In this document: piece by piece, positions 7,407-15,531 of the stretch
Numbering within the stretch: position 1 is the first letter of the stretch
Layout of the letters: each line of letters opens with the position of its first letter
From: an uncultured Peptoniphilus sp.
GTDB lineage: Bacteria; Bacillota; Clostridia; Tissierellales; Peptoniphilaceae
Direction: 5' to 3'
Length of the DNA: 26,274 nucleotides
Assembly (NCBI GenBank): GCA_902465645.1
Contig: CABQNX010000017.1
Location: 1-26,274 of the forward strand
The notes under the pieces: generated by a model
The model's database searches: none
The model's input: only the letters and a program-made list of their open reading frames with translations
What the model was told of the DNA's origin: nothing
Translations under genes and position numbers: made by a program

Positions 7407-10054
7407 AGGTTCTTTTCTACCTTTGCAATTTGTCCTTCAACTGTCTTTAGGATTTCTTCGTACTTAGTTACTTTCGCTTTTTCTTCTTCAATAAGTTTTG
7501 CTGGTGCCTTTGAAACAAAGCCTTCATTGGCAAGCTTGCCCTTGGCCCTCTTTAGTTCGCCTTCAGCTTCCTTCTTGTCCTTTTGAAGTCTCTTTAGTTC
7601 CTTTTCAAAGTCCACAAGTTCCTTAAGTGGAAGTTGGATTTCTGCCTTGTCGAGAACTATGGCAATATTTTCTGAATCCTTCTTGCCTTCGTCGTCTGTA
7701 ATTTCTACAGAGTTTGAGTAGCCAAGATTTAGAAGAAGTCCCTTCATTTCTTCAAAGATTTCTCTCACTTCTTCGTCCTTAGTGTAAACAAGAGTGTTTG
7801 ACTTCTTTGAATTTTCTATATTCATTTCGCTTCTTGCATTTCTGATTTCACGAATGGCATTTTCAATATATTCTGTTGCCCTTTCTTCTTTTTCAAATAC
7901 AAGGTCTTCATTATATTCTGGCCAAGCTGCAAGGATAAGTGCTTCCTTCCTATTAGGTAGGGCTTGCCAAATTTCTTCTGTGATGTATGGCATAAATGGA
8001 TGGAGAAGTTTTAAGATGTTTTCTAATACATATAATAAAACTTTTACTGTGTTAGTTTTTTCTTCTACATCGTCAGAATATAAAACTGGTTTTACAATTT
8101 CAATGTACCAGTCACAGAAGTCGGACCAGATGAAGCCGTAGATGTCGTCTGCTGCAAGTCCAATTTCGTACTTGTCAATTTTTTCTGTAATTGATTTTAT
8201 AACTTTTTGTAGTTTTGAAATTATCCACTTGTCTTGGTAATGAAGCTTATCTACATCAAAGTTGGAATCTTCGATTTCATCAGACATATTCATCATTAAG
8301 AATCTTGTTGCATTCCAAAGTTTGTTGGCAAAGTTTCTGTTTGCTTCAACCCTCTTAGTGTAGAATCTCATGTCGTTGCCTGGAGTGTTTCCTGTTACAA
8401 GGGTAAATCTAAGGGCATCGGCACCGTAGTCTCTTATGATGTCAAGCGGGTCGATTCCGTTGCCAAGAGATTTTGACATCTTTCTTCCTTGGTCATCTCT
8501 TACAAGTCCATTTAGGAATACGTCCTTAAATGGAAGCTTGCCAGTTTGTTCTAGGGCAGAGAATACCATTCTGATTACCCAGAAGAAGATGATGTCATAG
8601 CCTGTTACAAGTACATTTGTTGGATAGAAGTATTCATACTCTGGAGTCTTTTCTGGCCAACCAAGAGTTGAGAAAGGCCAAAGAGCTGATGAAAACCAAG
8701 TGTCTAGTGTGTCTTGGTCTTGGGTATAAGTCTTGCCTTCGTGTCCCTTAGTGTTTGATGGGTCTTCTCTTGAGATTACAATTTCATCGTCAGTATCAGA
8801 ATACCAAACTGGAAGCCTGTGTCCCCACCATAATTGTCTTGAGATGTTCCAGTCACGAATATTTTCTAGCCAGTTTTCATAAACTTTTCCAAATCTTTCT
8901 GGAACAATGTTTAGGTTGCCCTTCCTGTATTCTTCAAGGGCTGGCTTAGCAAGTGGCGCCATCTTAACAAACCATTGCTTAGAAATTAATGGTTCAATAA
9001 CTGTGTGACATCTTTCACAGTGACCAACAGCGTTGTGATGGTGCTTCTTGCCAATGTAGAAGCCAAGTTTTTCAAAGTCTTCTATGATTTTTTCTCTTGC
9101 TTCATATCTTTCTAGGCCTGCGTAGGCTCCAGCATTTTCATTTAAATATCCCTTGCCGTCCATAATTATATTTTGGCCAAGGTCGTGACGTGCCCCAACT
9201 TCAAAGTCGTTAGGGTCATGGGATGGAGTAATCTTTACTGCACCAGAACCAAAGTCCATTTCAACATAATCGTCAGCAATGATTGGGATTTTTTTGTTGT
9301 CCATCACTGGGATCATTACATATTGGCCAATAAGGTCAGTGTATCTTTCATCTTCAGGGTTTACTGCAATGGCAAGGTCTCCTGGGATAGTTTCAGGTCT
9401 TGTTGTTGCAATTTCAATTCCACCTTCCCTGTCTGCAAAAGGATACTTGAAGTACCAAATGTTGCCATCACTTTCTTCGTGTTCAACTTCCGCATCAGAG
9501 ATTGAAGTTTCGCAAGATGGACACCAGTTGATGATCCTGTTGCCACGGTAGATTAGTCCCTTTTCATAAAGTTCTATAAAAACTTCTTCAACTGCGTGGG
9601 AAAGATTGTCGTCAAGTGTAAAGCTTTGTCTTGACCAGTCGCAAGAAATTCCCAGCTTCTTAAGTTGGTTTACGATGTTGCCACCGTATTCGTGAGTCCA
9701 GTCCCAAGCGTGTTCTAAGAATTTTTCTCTTCCAATGTCTTCCTTGGCTATGCCTTCATTCCTAAGCTTTTCTACAACCTTAGCTTCTGTGGAAATTGAT
9801 GCGTGGTCAGTTCCTGGTAACCAAAGTGCAGAGTAGCCCTGCATCCTCTTTGTCCTAATGAGAACGTCTTGGATAGTGTTGTTAAGAGCGTGACCCATGT
9901 GAAGGTTGCCTGTTACGTTTGGAGGTGGCATTACAATTGAGTAAGGTTTTTTGTTTTCATCCACCTCTGCCCTAAAGTAATTATTTTCCACCCAATAGTC
10001 ATAGATTTTCTCTTCAAAATCTTTTGGATCATAGGTTTTGTTTAATTCTTTCAT
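7403..10054 (-). CDS. valS: Valyl-tRNA synthetase
   Basis: Class I aminoacyl-tRNA synthetase of 883 residues that charges tRNA-Val. Visible marks: PPPNVTGNLHMGH with the HIGH-type motif at 52-55; the editing (CP1) domain with ATTRPETIPGD near 215; the GRKMSKSLGNGIDP motif with KMSKS near 525; an anticodon-binding helical domain containing the SDFCDWYIE stretch; and the C-terminal coiled-coil arm from about 805, rich in Lys/Glu. The length matches the bacterial enzyme. AGGAGG precedes the ATG at good spacing. A T-box leader lies upstream (10105-10320), so expression should rise when uncharged tRNA-Val accumulates. It is followed directly by folC. Confidence 0.98.
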   Translation of the reverse strand: MKELNKTYDPKDFEEKIYDYWVENNYFRAEVDENKKPYSIVMPPPNVTGNLHMGHALNNTIQDVLIRTKRMQGYSALWLPGTDHASISTEAKVVEKLRNEGIAKEDIGREKFLEHAWDWTHEYGGNIVNQLKKLGISCDWSRQSFTLDDNLSHAVEEVFIELYEKGLIYRGNRIINWCPSCETSISDAEVEHEESDGNIWYFKYPFADREGGIEIATTRPETIPGDLAIAVNPEDERYTDLIGQYVMIPVMDNKKIPIIADDYVEMDFGSGAVKITPSHDPNDFEVGARHDLGQNIIMDGKGYLNENAGAYAGLERYEAREKIIEDFEKLGFYIGKKHHHNAVGHCERCHTVIEPLISKQWFVKMAPLAKPALEEYRKGNLNIVPERFGKVYENWLENIRDWNISRQLWWGHRLPVWYSDTDDEIVISREDPSNTKGHEGKTYTQDQDTLDTWFSSALWPFSTLGWPEKTPEYEYFYPTNVLVTGYDIIFFWVIRMVFSALEQTGKLPFKDVFLNGLVRDDQGRKMSKSLGNGIDPLDIIRDYGADALRFTLVTGNTPGNDMRFYTKRVEANRNFANKLWNATRFLMMNMSDEIEDSNFDVDKLHYQDKWIISKLQKVIKSITEKIDKYEIGLAADDIYGFIWSDFCDWYIEIVKPVLYSDDVEEKTNTVKVLLYVLENILKLLHPFMPYITEEIWQALPNRKEALILAAWPEYNEDLVFEKEERATEYIENAIREIRNARSEMNIENSKKSNTLVYTKDEEVREIFEEMKGLLLNLGYSNSVEITDDEGKKDSENIAIVLDKAEIQLPLKELVDFEKELKRLQKDKKEAEGELKRAKGKLANEGFVSKAPAKLIEEEKAKVTKYEEILKTVEGQIAKVEKNL

Positions 10055-10104
10055 TTTTCCTCCTAATTTATAATTTTTTCATTATTTACAATTTTATAAA
10101 ATTA

Positions 10105-10320
10105 AAAAAATAAAAAAGCGTCCTCCATCCCTAAGGACGAAAGACGCGGTACCACCTTAATTTTTATTTTTCAATAAACTCTCTATAATCTTTAACGAGA
10201 TAAGTCGTCTCTGGCTACTTGATTCACCAAAGAAGCAAAAAAGCTACAATTGTAAAGTTTATAAGGACTTCTCAGCAACCAGTCCCTCTCTATCTATAAA
10301 TTTTTACAATCCTCTTTTTT
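10105..10320 (-). promoter_or_regulatory. T-box leader (valine) controlling valS
   Basis: The conserved AAGGTGGTACCGCG antiterminator bulge reads on the minus strand at 10158-10145. It is followed by a terminator hairpin (CGTCCT/AGGACG, extendable by GCGTC/GACGC) and a U run at 10117-10112. Stem I is visible upstream: AAAAAAG pairs with CTTTTTT and ATTGTAAA with TTTACAAT, with AGAGAG and GGTTGCTGAGA elements at the apex. Between the two lower helices the 3' strand holds TGTAG, which places GUA, a valine codon, in the specifier position (10247-10245). That matches the downstream gene. A TTGACA at 10347-10342, inside the end of the preceding gene, may be part of the promoter, but no -10 fits both it and the stem I start well. 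Confidence 0.93.
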
Positions 10321-10329
10321 ATTGCTAAT

Positions 10330-11076
10330 TTATTTTTCTATTGTCAAATTTTGTATAGGAGAGAGGTAACTTGTATAATCATTGTTTTCTACAACTTCTA
10401 CTTGCTTCAAAAATATGATTACCTTATCGTACTTATCAATCCCACCAATTTCTTCTCTTACATTTTGATGATCTTCTGGCTCTGAAGAATTTATTCTTAC
10501 CTTTAGTTCTTTTATTTCATTTCCATTTTCATCTTCAAATCCTAAGATGTAAGTAGATTTCATTAAACTTTTAACATTGGAATAGGTGTTAATATCTAAG
10601 ACCAACTTGTCACCACTAAATCCCTTTGAGTTTATGACTGCTCCAATTATTGTCGCATCTTCCATCTCGTTATTTTTTTCTGGTTCTTTAGATTCACTTC
10701 CAAAGCCAAAAGCTCTTGCTGCATTGTCATAATCTTTCTCAAGGTCACTTTTTACTGATGAAGATTCAAAAATAAAATTCTTAAAATTTAAAAAATCAGA
10801 AGCTTGGTAGGTAAATTCAGCATCTGGATCCACCTTTGGATATAAGCCCCCGGAATCATCAGCTCCACCAATTATTCCTATGGCTGTAGCTTCATCTTTG
10901 TCAGTCTTTTTATTTTTTTCTGTGTAAATTTGTGTTGGACCATCGGCTCCGCCAATGATTTCTGCATTAGGGTTCTCTCTTTTTAGTTTGGCTTCATTCA
11001 TCTTGCCTTGAATTCCTGGATAGGCAAAATAACCTCCAAGAAGAATTAGAGCAAGGACAATAATAATCTTCTTCAT
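10330..11076 (-). CDS. Membrane-anchored protein with IIGGADGPT motifs, unknown function
   Basis: A protein of 248 residues. Residues 4-19 form one N-terminal membrane helix or uncleaved signal anchor, with the rest probably outside. After it come IIGGADGPTQIY (40-51) and a second, partly altered copy, IIGGADDSGGLY (68-79); a weaker ATIIGAV lies further on. IIGGADGPT is a hallmark of the beta (membrane carrier) subunits of Na+-translocating decarboxylases, but the rest of that protein is absent, so any decarboxylase name would be wrong. The C-terminal half (about 140-248) looks like a small beta-rich domain. The open frame extends to 11109, but ATG at 11076 has GGAGGT four bases ahead and is the expected start. 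The gene lies between trpS and the valS T-box, with a possible promoter of its own at 11100. Confidence 0.75.
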   Translation of the reverse strand: MKKIIIVLALILLGGYFAYPGIQGKMNEAKLKRENPNAEIIGGADGPTQIYTEKNKKTDKDEATAIGIIGGADDSGGLYPKVDPDAEFTYQASDFLNFKNFIFESSSVKSDLEKDYDNAARAFGFGSESKEPEKNNEMEDATIIGAVINSKGFSGDKLVLDINTYSNVKSLMKSTYILGFEDENGNEIKELKVRINSSEPEDHQNVREEIGGIDKYDKVIIFLKQVEVVENNDYTSYLSPIQNLTIEK

Positions 11077-11099
11077 AATCCACCTCCAACTTAATATAA

Positions 11100-11128
11100 A
11101 AGATACCACAAAAAATATTTGAAATCAA
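11100..11128 (-). promoter_or_regulatory. Possible promoter of the IIGGADGPT protein
   Basis: TTGATT, a 17-base spacer ending in TGG, then TATCTT on the minus strand, upstream of the GGAGGT/ATG at 11076. An AT-rich hairpin (AATCAA/TTGATT) just after trpS could be a weak terminator. Confidence 0.4.
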
Positions 11129-11139
11129 TAAAATCTTGA

Positions 11140-12132
11140 TTATCTAGGGATAAATCCAACTTTTTTATAAACCTTTCTTAGTGTTTTGTTTGCAAGGTAA
11201 GATGCCTTTTCTGCACCTTCTTTGTAAACTGATTCAAGATAGGCCTTGTCACTCCTTATTTCTTTAAATCTTTCACGTAGTGGTCTTAGACCTTCAACAA
11301 CAACTTCTCCAAGGTCTTCCTTGAAGTCTCCGTAGCCAAGGTTTTCGTACTTCTTGACAATTTCTTCTGGACTCATGCCAGAGAAGGAAGCGTGAATGTT
11401 AATAAGGTTCTTTAGGCCTGGTTGGTCATCAGAATATCTAAACTCGCCAGATGAATCTGTGACAGCTCTCTTAATTTTCTTTCTTGTGTCGTCTTCTGAA
11501 TCAAGGATTAATATAAAAGAATCCTTATTTGAATCAGACTTAGACATCTTTGAAGAAGGGTCCTTAAGCGACATAATTCTTGCCCCAACTTTTGGAGTCA
11601 AAATTTCTGGAATTGTAAAAGTTTCAGAATATCTCGAATTAAATCTTTGTGCCAAGTCTCTTGTAAGTTCAATATGTTGCTTTTGGTCTTCTCCTACAGG
11701 AACATAAGATGTGTTGTAAAGCAAGATGTCAGCTGCCATTAGGACAGGATAATTTAAAAGTCCTGCCTGAACATCAGTGTACTTGCTTGACTTGTCCTTA
11801 AATTGTGTCATCCTTTGAAGTTGTCCAAGGCCTGTCATTGTATTTAGGACCCAACCAAGTTCAGCGTGAGCCGGCACATGGGATTGGATGTAAATAATTG
11901 ACTTCTTTGGGTCAAGTCCTGCTGCAAGGTAAAGGGCAAGGACATCAAGTGTGTTCTTCCTAAGGTTCTTTGGCTCTTGTGCCACAGTGATTGCGTGCAT
12001 GTCAACGATACAGTATAGGCAGTTGTATTCATCTTGAAGGCCAATAAAGTTCTTTAGGGCCCCAATATAATTTCCAATAGTGAGGGAACCAGAAGGTTGG
12101 ATCCCAGAGTAAACTATTTTTTTATCTTCCAT
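11140..12132 (-). CDS. trpS: Tryptophanyl-tRNA synthetase
   Basis: Class I synthetase of 330 residues that charges tRNA-Trp in the cytosol. SGIQPSGSLTIGNYIGAL holds the HIGH-type motif as TIGN (18-21); GEDQKQHIELTRDLA near 147-161 shapes the tryptophan pocket; KMSKS is at 195-199. The length is that of ordinary bacterial TrpS. The start overlaps the end of the CPBP protease gene by 11 bases, so the two are translationally coupled and trpS is the last gene of a deaminase-protease-trpS operon. GAGAGAT serves as its ribosome binding site. No T-box is seen in front of this operon, so tryptophan control, if any, is not by that route here. Confidence 0.97.
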   Translation of the reverse strand: MEDKKIVYSGIQPSGSLTIGNYIGALKNFIGLQDEYNCLYCIVDMHAITVAQEPKNLRKNTLDVLALYLAAGLDPKKSIIYIQSHVPAHAELGWVLNTMTGLGQLQRMTQFKDKSSKYTDVQAGLLNYPVLMAADILLYNTSYVPVGEDQKQHIELTRDLAQRFNSRYSETFTIPEILTPKVGARIMSLKDPSSKMSKSDSNKDSFILILDSEDDTRKKIKRAVTDSSGEFRYSDDQPGLKNLINIHASFSGMSPEEIVKKYENLGYGDFKEDLGEVVVEGLRPLRERFKEIRSDKAYLESVYKEGAEKASYLANKTLRKVYKKVGFIPR

Positions 12133-12982
12133 TTTTATCTCTCTTTCTTTTTTCCAAATAAAATATAATTAAAATACTAATAATTTCAATAAAGGTCACG
12201 AGGATGCTTCCCTCTGGCCCATAAGTTTTGTCGTACAAGTTGTAATTTAAAATTTTAAAATTAAGTAAGCTGTCAAAGCCGCTAAAGCCACTGACATTTA
12301 GTCCGTAAATCATTGCCATGGAAAAGTTCCAGCCTGCGTGGACTCCAGAAGTCAACATAATATTTTCTGAATAAAATAACAATTTTGCAAAAAATATTCC
12401 CACCAAAATTGTGTTTAGGGTGGATAAAATTGTAACTCCTTCATTGCCTAGGTGCAAGAGTCCAAAGAAAATTGATGGAAGTAGGATTGCAAGTCTTCTC
12501 CCATATTTGCTATAGAGAACTCTTGTTAAGATTCCCCTTACCAAAACTTCTTCAGATGTTGACTGGATAAAGAAGGCTATGAAGTAGGCAAGGAAAATCA
12601 AGTTTAAATTGCCTAAGTCAATTCCCTGGTATCCAAGGGTTCCCCTTCCAAGGTCTAGCAAAACATAAATAGAAATTTGTAAGAAGCCAAGGAAGAGTCC
12701 AAGTCCAATGTTCTTGGCAAGACCTTCTCTCTTGAAGAAGATGAAGTCAAGTTTCTTCTTCAAAACATACTTTACAAATGTTATAGCAGCCAGTAGTTGG
12801 CCTGTAGTCCCCATTAGCAAAACTAGGTTTGCATTTTTATAATCATCATTAAAATAAGTTTGCCCGTAAAAAATTAGGGACAAGGCAAGCATAATTCCAC
12901 CAGTAAAAATAACAATTAATACAAGTAAAACAATAAGCTTTAGGATAATTTTAAAAAAATTATTTGTCTTTTTCTCTTCCAT
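12122..12982 (-). CDS. CPBP-family intramembrane glutamic protease (CAAX-like)
   Basis: Polytopic membrane protein of about 286 residues with seven to eight hydrophobic helices. The three catalytic motifs are all present: SEEVLVRG (EExxxR), FFGLLHLGNEG (FxxxH) and GVHAGWNF (HxxxN-like). Members cleave within the membrane or process peptides and signals; the substrate here is unknown. The start is uncertain. ATG at 12982 avoids overlap with the upstream gene but lacks a good Shine-Dalgarno; the open frame also allows ATG at 13018, overlapping the deaminase gene and preceded by a weak AAGTGG. It is sandwiched in an operon with an mtaD-like gene and trpS, which gives no clear functional clue. 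Confidence 0.88.
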   Translation of the reverse strand: MEEKKTNNFFKIILKLIVLLVLIVIFTGGIMLALSLIFYGQTYFNDDYKNANLVLLMGTTGQLLAAITFVKYVLKKKLDFIFFKREGLAKNIGLGLFLGFLQISIYVLLDLGRGTLGYQGIDLGNLNLIFLAYFIAFFIQSTSEEVLVRGILTRVLYSKYGRRLAILLPSIFFGLLHLGNEGVTILSTLNTILVGIFFAKLLFYSENIMLTSGVHAGWNFSMAMIYGLNVSGFSGFDSLLNFKILNYNLYDKTYGPEGSILVTFIEIISILIIFYLEKRKRDKNGR

Positions 12983-12986
12983 AGTC

Positions 12987-14270
12987 TTATCTTTTTTTAA
13001 TATCCTCCCATCTTTCATTAACCACTTGTCTTACTTCATCTTCATCTAGATTTACTATTTCCCTATTCTTCATGATAAAGTTTCCGTCGCAAATCACTGC
13101 TTCCACATCAGATGAGTTGGCTGAGTAAACTAGGGCTGAGATCAAATTGTTTCTCGGTGTAAATGAATTTGAATCTAAATCAAAAATTGTAAGGTCTGCA
13201 AGATAGTCTTCCTTAATAAGTCCAAGATTTTCAAAGCCAAGAGCCCTTGCTCCATTTACAGTTGCCATTTTTAAAATTTCTATGGCTGGCACAGCCTTTT
13301 CATTCATGGTAACAGCCTTATTTACAATGCCACCTATGTGCATTTCTTCTACAAAGTCTTGGTTGTTGTTTGATGAATCGCCGTCAGTTCCCAGGGCCAA
13401 GGTGATATTGTTTTTTAATAATTTATCCACTGGTGTGAAACCACTGGCAAGCTTTAAGTTTGATGATGGATTGTAAACTGGGAAGAATTTTTTGTCCTTA
13501 ACAAGTTCAATTTCATCATCAGTGATGTGGACACAGTGGGCTGCAATAATTTGGCTATCAAGCATGCCTAGTGAGTTCACATATTCAATAGGTGTCATCC
13601 CATATTCTTTTTTAGAATTTTCAACTTCTGTAAGAGTTTCAGAAAGGTGGATGTGAATTATCTTGTCATATCTTTCCCTTGCTCTTTTTGAAATTTCTTT
13701 TAAGAATTCTGTTGAACAAGTATAAATTGCGTGTGGTGCAGGCACAACCCTAATTCTTCCATTAGCTTTCTCCTGGTAGTTCTTATAAAGGTCGTCAAAT
13801 TCTTGTAGCTTTGCTTCCCCTTCTCCATCAACATCTGTCATGCCACGAGTTAGGACTCCACGAATTCCAGCTTCAATGGCAGCATCCCCAACCTTATCCA
13901 TCTCGTAATACATATCACAGAAGGAAGTGACGCCCGACTTTATATTTTCGATAATAGAAAGCTTAGAAGACCAATAGATGTCTTCTGGGTTTAGCTTTGC
14001 TTCTATTGGCCAAATTTCATTTTCAAGCCAGTCCATAAGTGCCAAGTCGTCAGCATAATTTCTAAAATAAGACATGCCAAGGTGAGTGTGGGCATTTACA
14101 AAGCCTGGAGTTAAGAGTTTGTTCTCTCCATCAAAGACCTCATCTGCATCAAGCTTTAAATCTTTTCCAATTTTTTTTATTTTATTTTCTTCTATAAAAA
14201 TATCTTCCTTTTCGACAATTTTTTCATTCTCTATATCCAAATAAGAAATATTCTTTATAAGTAAGCTCAT
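12987..14270 (-). CDS. Amidohydrolase, MtaD-like (5'-methylthioadenosine/S-adenosylhomocysteine/5'-deoxyadenosine deaminase)
   Basis: Cytosolic zinc amidohydrolase of 427 residues that probably deaminates an adenosine derivative left after SAM use. The metal ligands are in place: HTH at 61-63, H208 in HIHLSET, H245 in AAHCVH, and D296 in LGTDG. The substrate-side WLENEIWPIEAKL near 81-93 is typical of the MtaD/SAH-deaminase/atrazine-hydrolase branch. The beta-rich flanking domain is formed by both ends of the protein. TTGGAGGAATT precedes the ATG, and an extended -10 lies at 14292. The choice between methylthioadenosine, SAH and 5'-deoxyadenosine as the main substrate cannot be made from sequence. 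It heads the operon with CPBP protease and trpS. Confidence 0.88.
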   Translation of the reverse strand: MSLLIKNISYLDIENEKIVEKEDIFIEENKIKKIGKDLKLDADEVFDGENKLLTPGFVNAHTHLGMSYFRNYADDLALMDWLENEIWPIEAKLNPEDIYWSSKLSIIENIKSGVTSFCDMYYEMDKVGDAAIEAGIRGVLTRGMTDVDGEGEAKLQEFDDLYKNYQEKANGRIRVVPAPHAIYTCSTEFLKEISKRARERYDKIIHIHLSETLTEVENSKKEYGMTPIEYVNSLGMLDSQIIAAHCVHITDDEIELVKDKKFFPVYNPSSNLKLASGFTPVDKLLKNNITLALGTDGDSSNNNQDFVEEMHIGGIVNKAVTMNEKAVPAIEILKMATVNGARALGFENLGLIKEDYLADLTIFDLDSNSFTPRNNLISALVYSANSSDVEAVICDGNFIMKNREIVNLDEDEVRQVVNERWEDIKKR

Positions 14271-14291
14271 AATTCCTCCAATACTATTAAT

Positions 14292-14300
14292 ATTATAACA
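14292..14300 (-). promoter_or_regulatory. Extended -10 promoter for the mtaD-CPBP-trpS operon
   Basis: TGTTATAAT on the minus strand, 21 bases before the ATG at 14270. No consensus -35. Confidence 0.5.
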
Positions 14301-14359
14301 AAGTTTTAAAAAATTTTTTCTAATTTATTGCAATTTACCTCTTCCACAAATTTAAACTT

Positions 14360-14368
14360 TGGTATAAT
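14360..14368 (+). promoter_or_regulatory. Extended -10 promoter of the TRIC-family gene
   Basis: TGGTATAAT ends only six bases before the ATG at 14375, so transcription should start at or next to the start codon. See the leaderless-mRNA finding. Confidence 0.55.
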
Positions 14369-14374
14369 GACCTT

Positions 14375-15019
14375 ATGATTGGAAATTATTTAGAGTTCAA
14401 TGTATTTTTTGACATCATCGGGACAATTGCCTTTGCAATTTCCGGTGCCATACTTGGTTGCAAGAAAAAGATGGACATACTTGGCGTCATAGTTCTTGGT
14501 CTTGTCACGGCTCTTGGGGGAGGCTTCGTTCGTGACTTGGTACTTGGCATCAATCCACCAAATATGTTTCAAAATTCAACTAACGCTATTATATCCACTG
14601 TCTTTTCAGTTTTAGTCTTTATGTTTTTCTATTTTAGAAAAAACTTCACCTCAAGACAGGTCCTAATCTTTATGAATGAGTTCATGATCCTTAGCGACAC
14701 AATTGGTCTTGCATCTTTTACTATCACTGGAATGACAACTGCCCTTTCCCTGGGACTTGATAAGAAATTTCTTCTCATCTTTGTTGGTTCCATAACGGGA
14801 GTTGGCGGCGGAATGATTCGTGACGTCTTAGCAGGCACTATCCCCTTTATCTTCAAGGAACAAATTTATGCCGGCGCCTGCATCTTGGGCTCTATAGTTT
14901 TTCTACTCACGAGAAATTTCTTAGGCGACCAGGTTTCCATGATAATTTGTTTTTTTACAGTTTTAATATTTAGACTCTTGGCAGTGAAAAAGAATTGGAA
15001 TCTGCCAAGGATTAGTTAA
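14375..15019 (+). CDS. TRIC-family (UPF0126) membrane protein
   Basis: Inner-membrane protein of 214 residues with about seven helices. It shows the internal duplication of the trimeric intracellular cation channel family: DIIGTIAFAISGAILG with GGGFVRDLVLG in the first half, and SDTIGLASFTITGMTTAL with GGGMIRDVLAG in the second. The paired GGG-x-x-RD motifs line the pore in known structures. Bacterial members are reported as K+-permeable channels, and some are proposed to move glycine; the role here is not known. There is no Shine-Dalgarno in front of the ATG, and the -10 box is almost adjacent. The N-terminus at this ATG matches the family, so the start is probably right. The next gene begins 12 bp downstream and is likely cotranscribed. 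Confidence 0.9.
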   Translation: MIGNYLEFNVFFDIIGTIAFAISGAILGCKKKMDILGVIVLGLVTALGGGFVRDLVLGINPPNMFQNSTNAIISTVFSVLVFMFFYFRKNFTSRQVLIFMNEFMILSDTIGLASFTITGMTTALSLGLDKKFLLIFVGSITGVGGGMIRDVLAGTIPFIFKEQIYAGACILGSIVFLLTRNFLGDQVSMIICFFTVLIFRLLAVKKNWNLPRIS

Positions 15020-15031
15020 TAGGAGGAAGAA

Positions 15032-15343
15032 ATGGCAGTAGCAGAATTAACACTTATACCTATAGGAACAAAGACAACATCTGTGAGCAAGTACATTGCA
15101 GGTGCTCTTGACTCTATTGGAGAAGTTGATGGACTTACTTATGAATTAAATCCAATGGGAACAACAATTGCCCATGACGATTTAAAAGTTTTATACGATG
15201 TAATAAGAAGGATGCAAGAGTCAGTTTTTGATGCAGGAGCAGACAGGGTCTACACTGTTGTAAAAATTGACGACAGACGTGACAAGGACTATTCCTTTGA
15301 AGACAAGGTTACGTCTGTAAATGAAAAGAGAAAAAATAAATAA
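15032..15343 (+). CDS. MTH1187/YqgV-family thiamine-binding protein (UPF0045)
   Basis: Small soluble protein of 103 residues with a ferredoxin-like fold. The family signature is visible: ELTLIPIGT at the start, VSKYIAGALDSI, YELNPMGTTI, and RVYTVVKIDDRRDK near the end. Family members and the related YkoF bind thiamine or its pyrimidine, and are often encoded near thiamine genes or transporters; no other thiamine gene is visible here. TAGGAGGAAGAA gives a strong ribosome binding site. It is cotranscribed with the TRIC-family gene and followed by a terminator at 15351. Binding of thiamine by this copy is inferred from family only. Confidence 0.88.
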   Translation: MAVAELTLIPIGTKTTSVSKYIAGALDSIGEVDGLTYELNPMGTTIAHDDLKVLYDVIRRMQESVFDAGADRVYTVVKIDDRRDKDYSFEDKVTSVNEKRKNK

Positions 15344-15350
15344 TTTTTAA

Positions 15351-15377
15351 ACCTCATCGACTTTGATGGGGTTTTTT
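15351..15377 (+). terminator. Intrinsic terminator of the TRIC/YqgV-like operon
   Basis: ACCTCATC pairs with GATGGGGT (one G-U), with a six-base loop and a run of T. Confidence 0.85.
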
Positions 15378-15531
15378 GATATTTTGTAAGTAATTAGATT
15401 TTACTTGTGACTTTCTAGTTTTTTATGACTTGGGAATTTTTTGTCACTTTATAAATTTTTATAAGATTATAATTTTTGATAACTTAGGAAGTTTTTATAA
15501 GCTAAGAATATTTTATAAATAAGGAGGAAAT

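Noticed and set aside
10330..11076. Annotation as a Na+-translocating decarboxylase beta subunit because of IIGGADGPT
   Set aside because: The protein is short, has a single membrane helix and no other part of the beta subunit.
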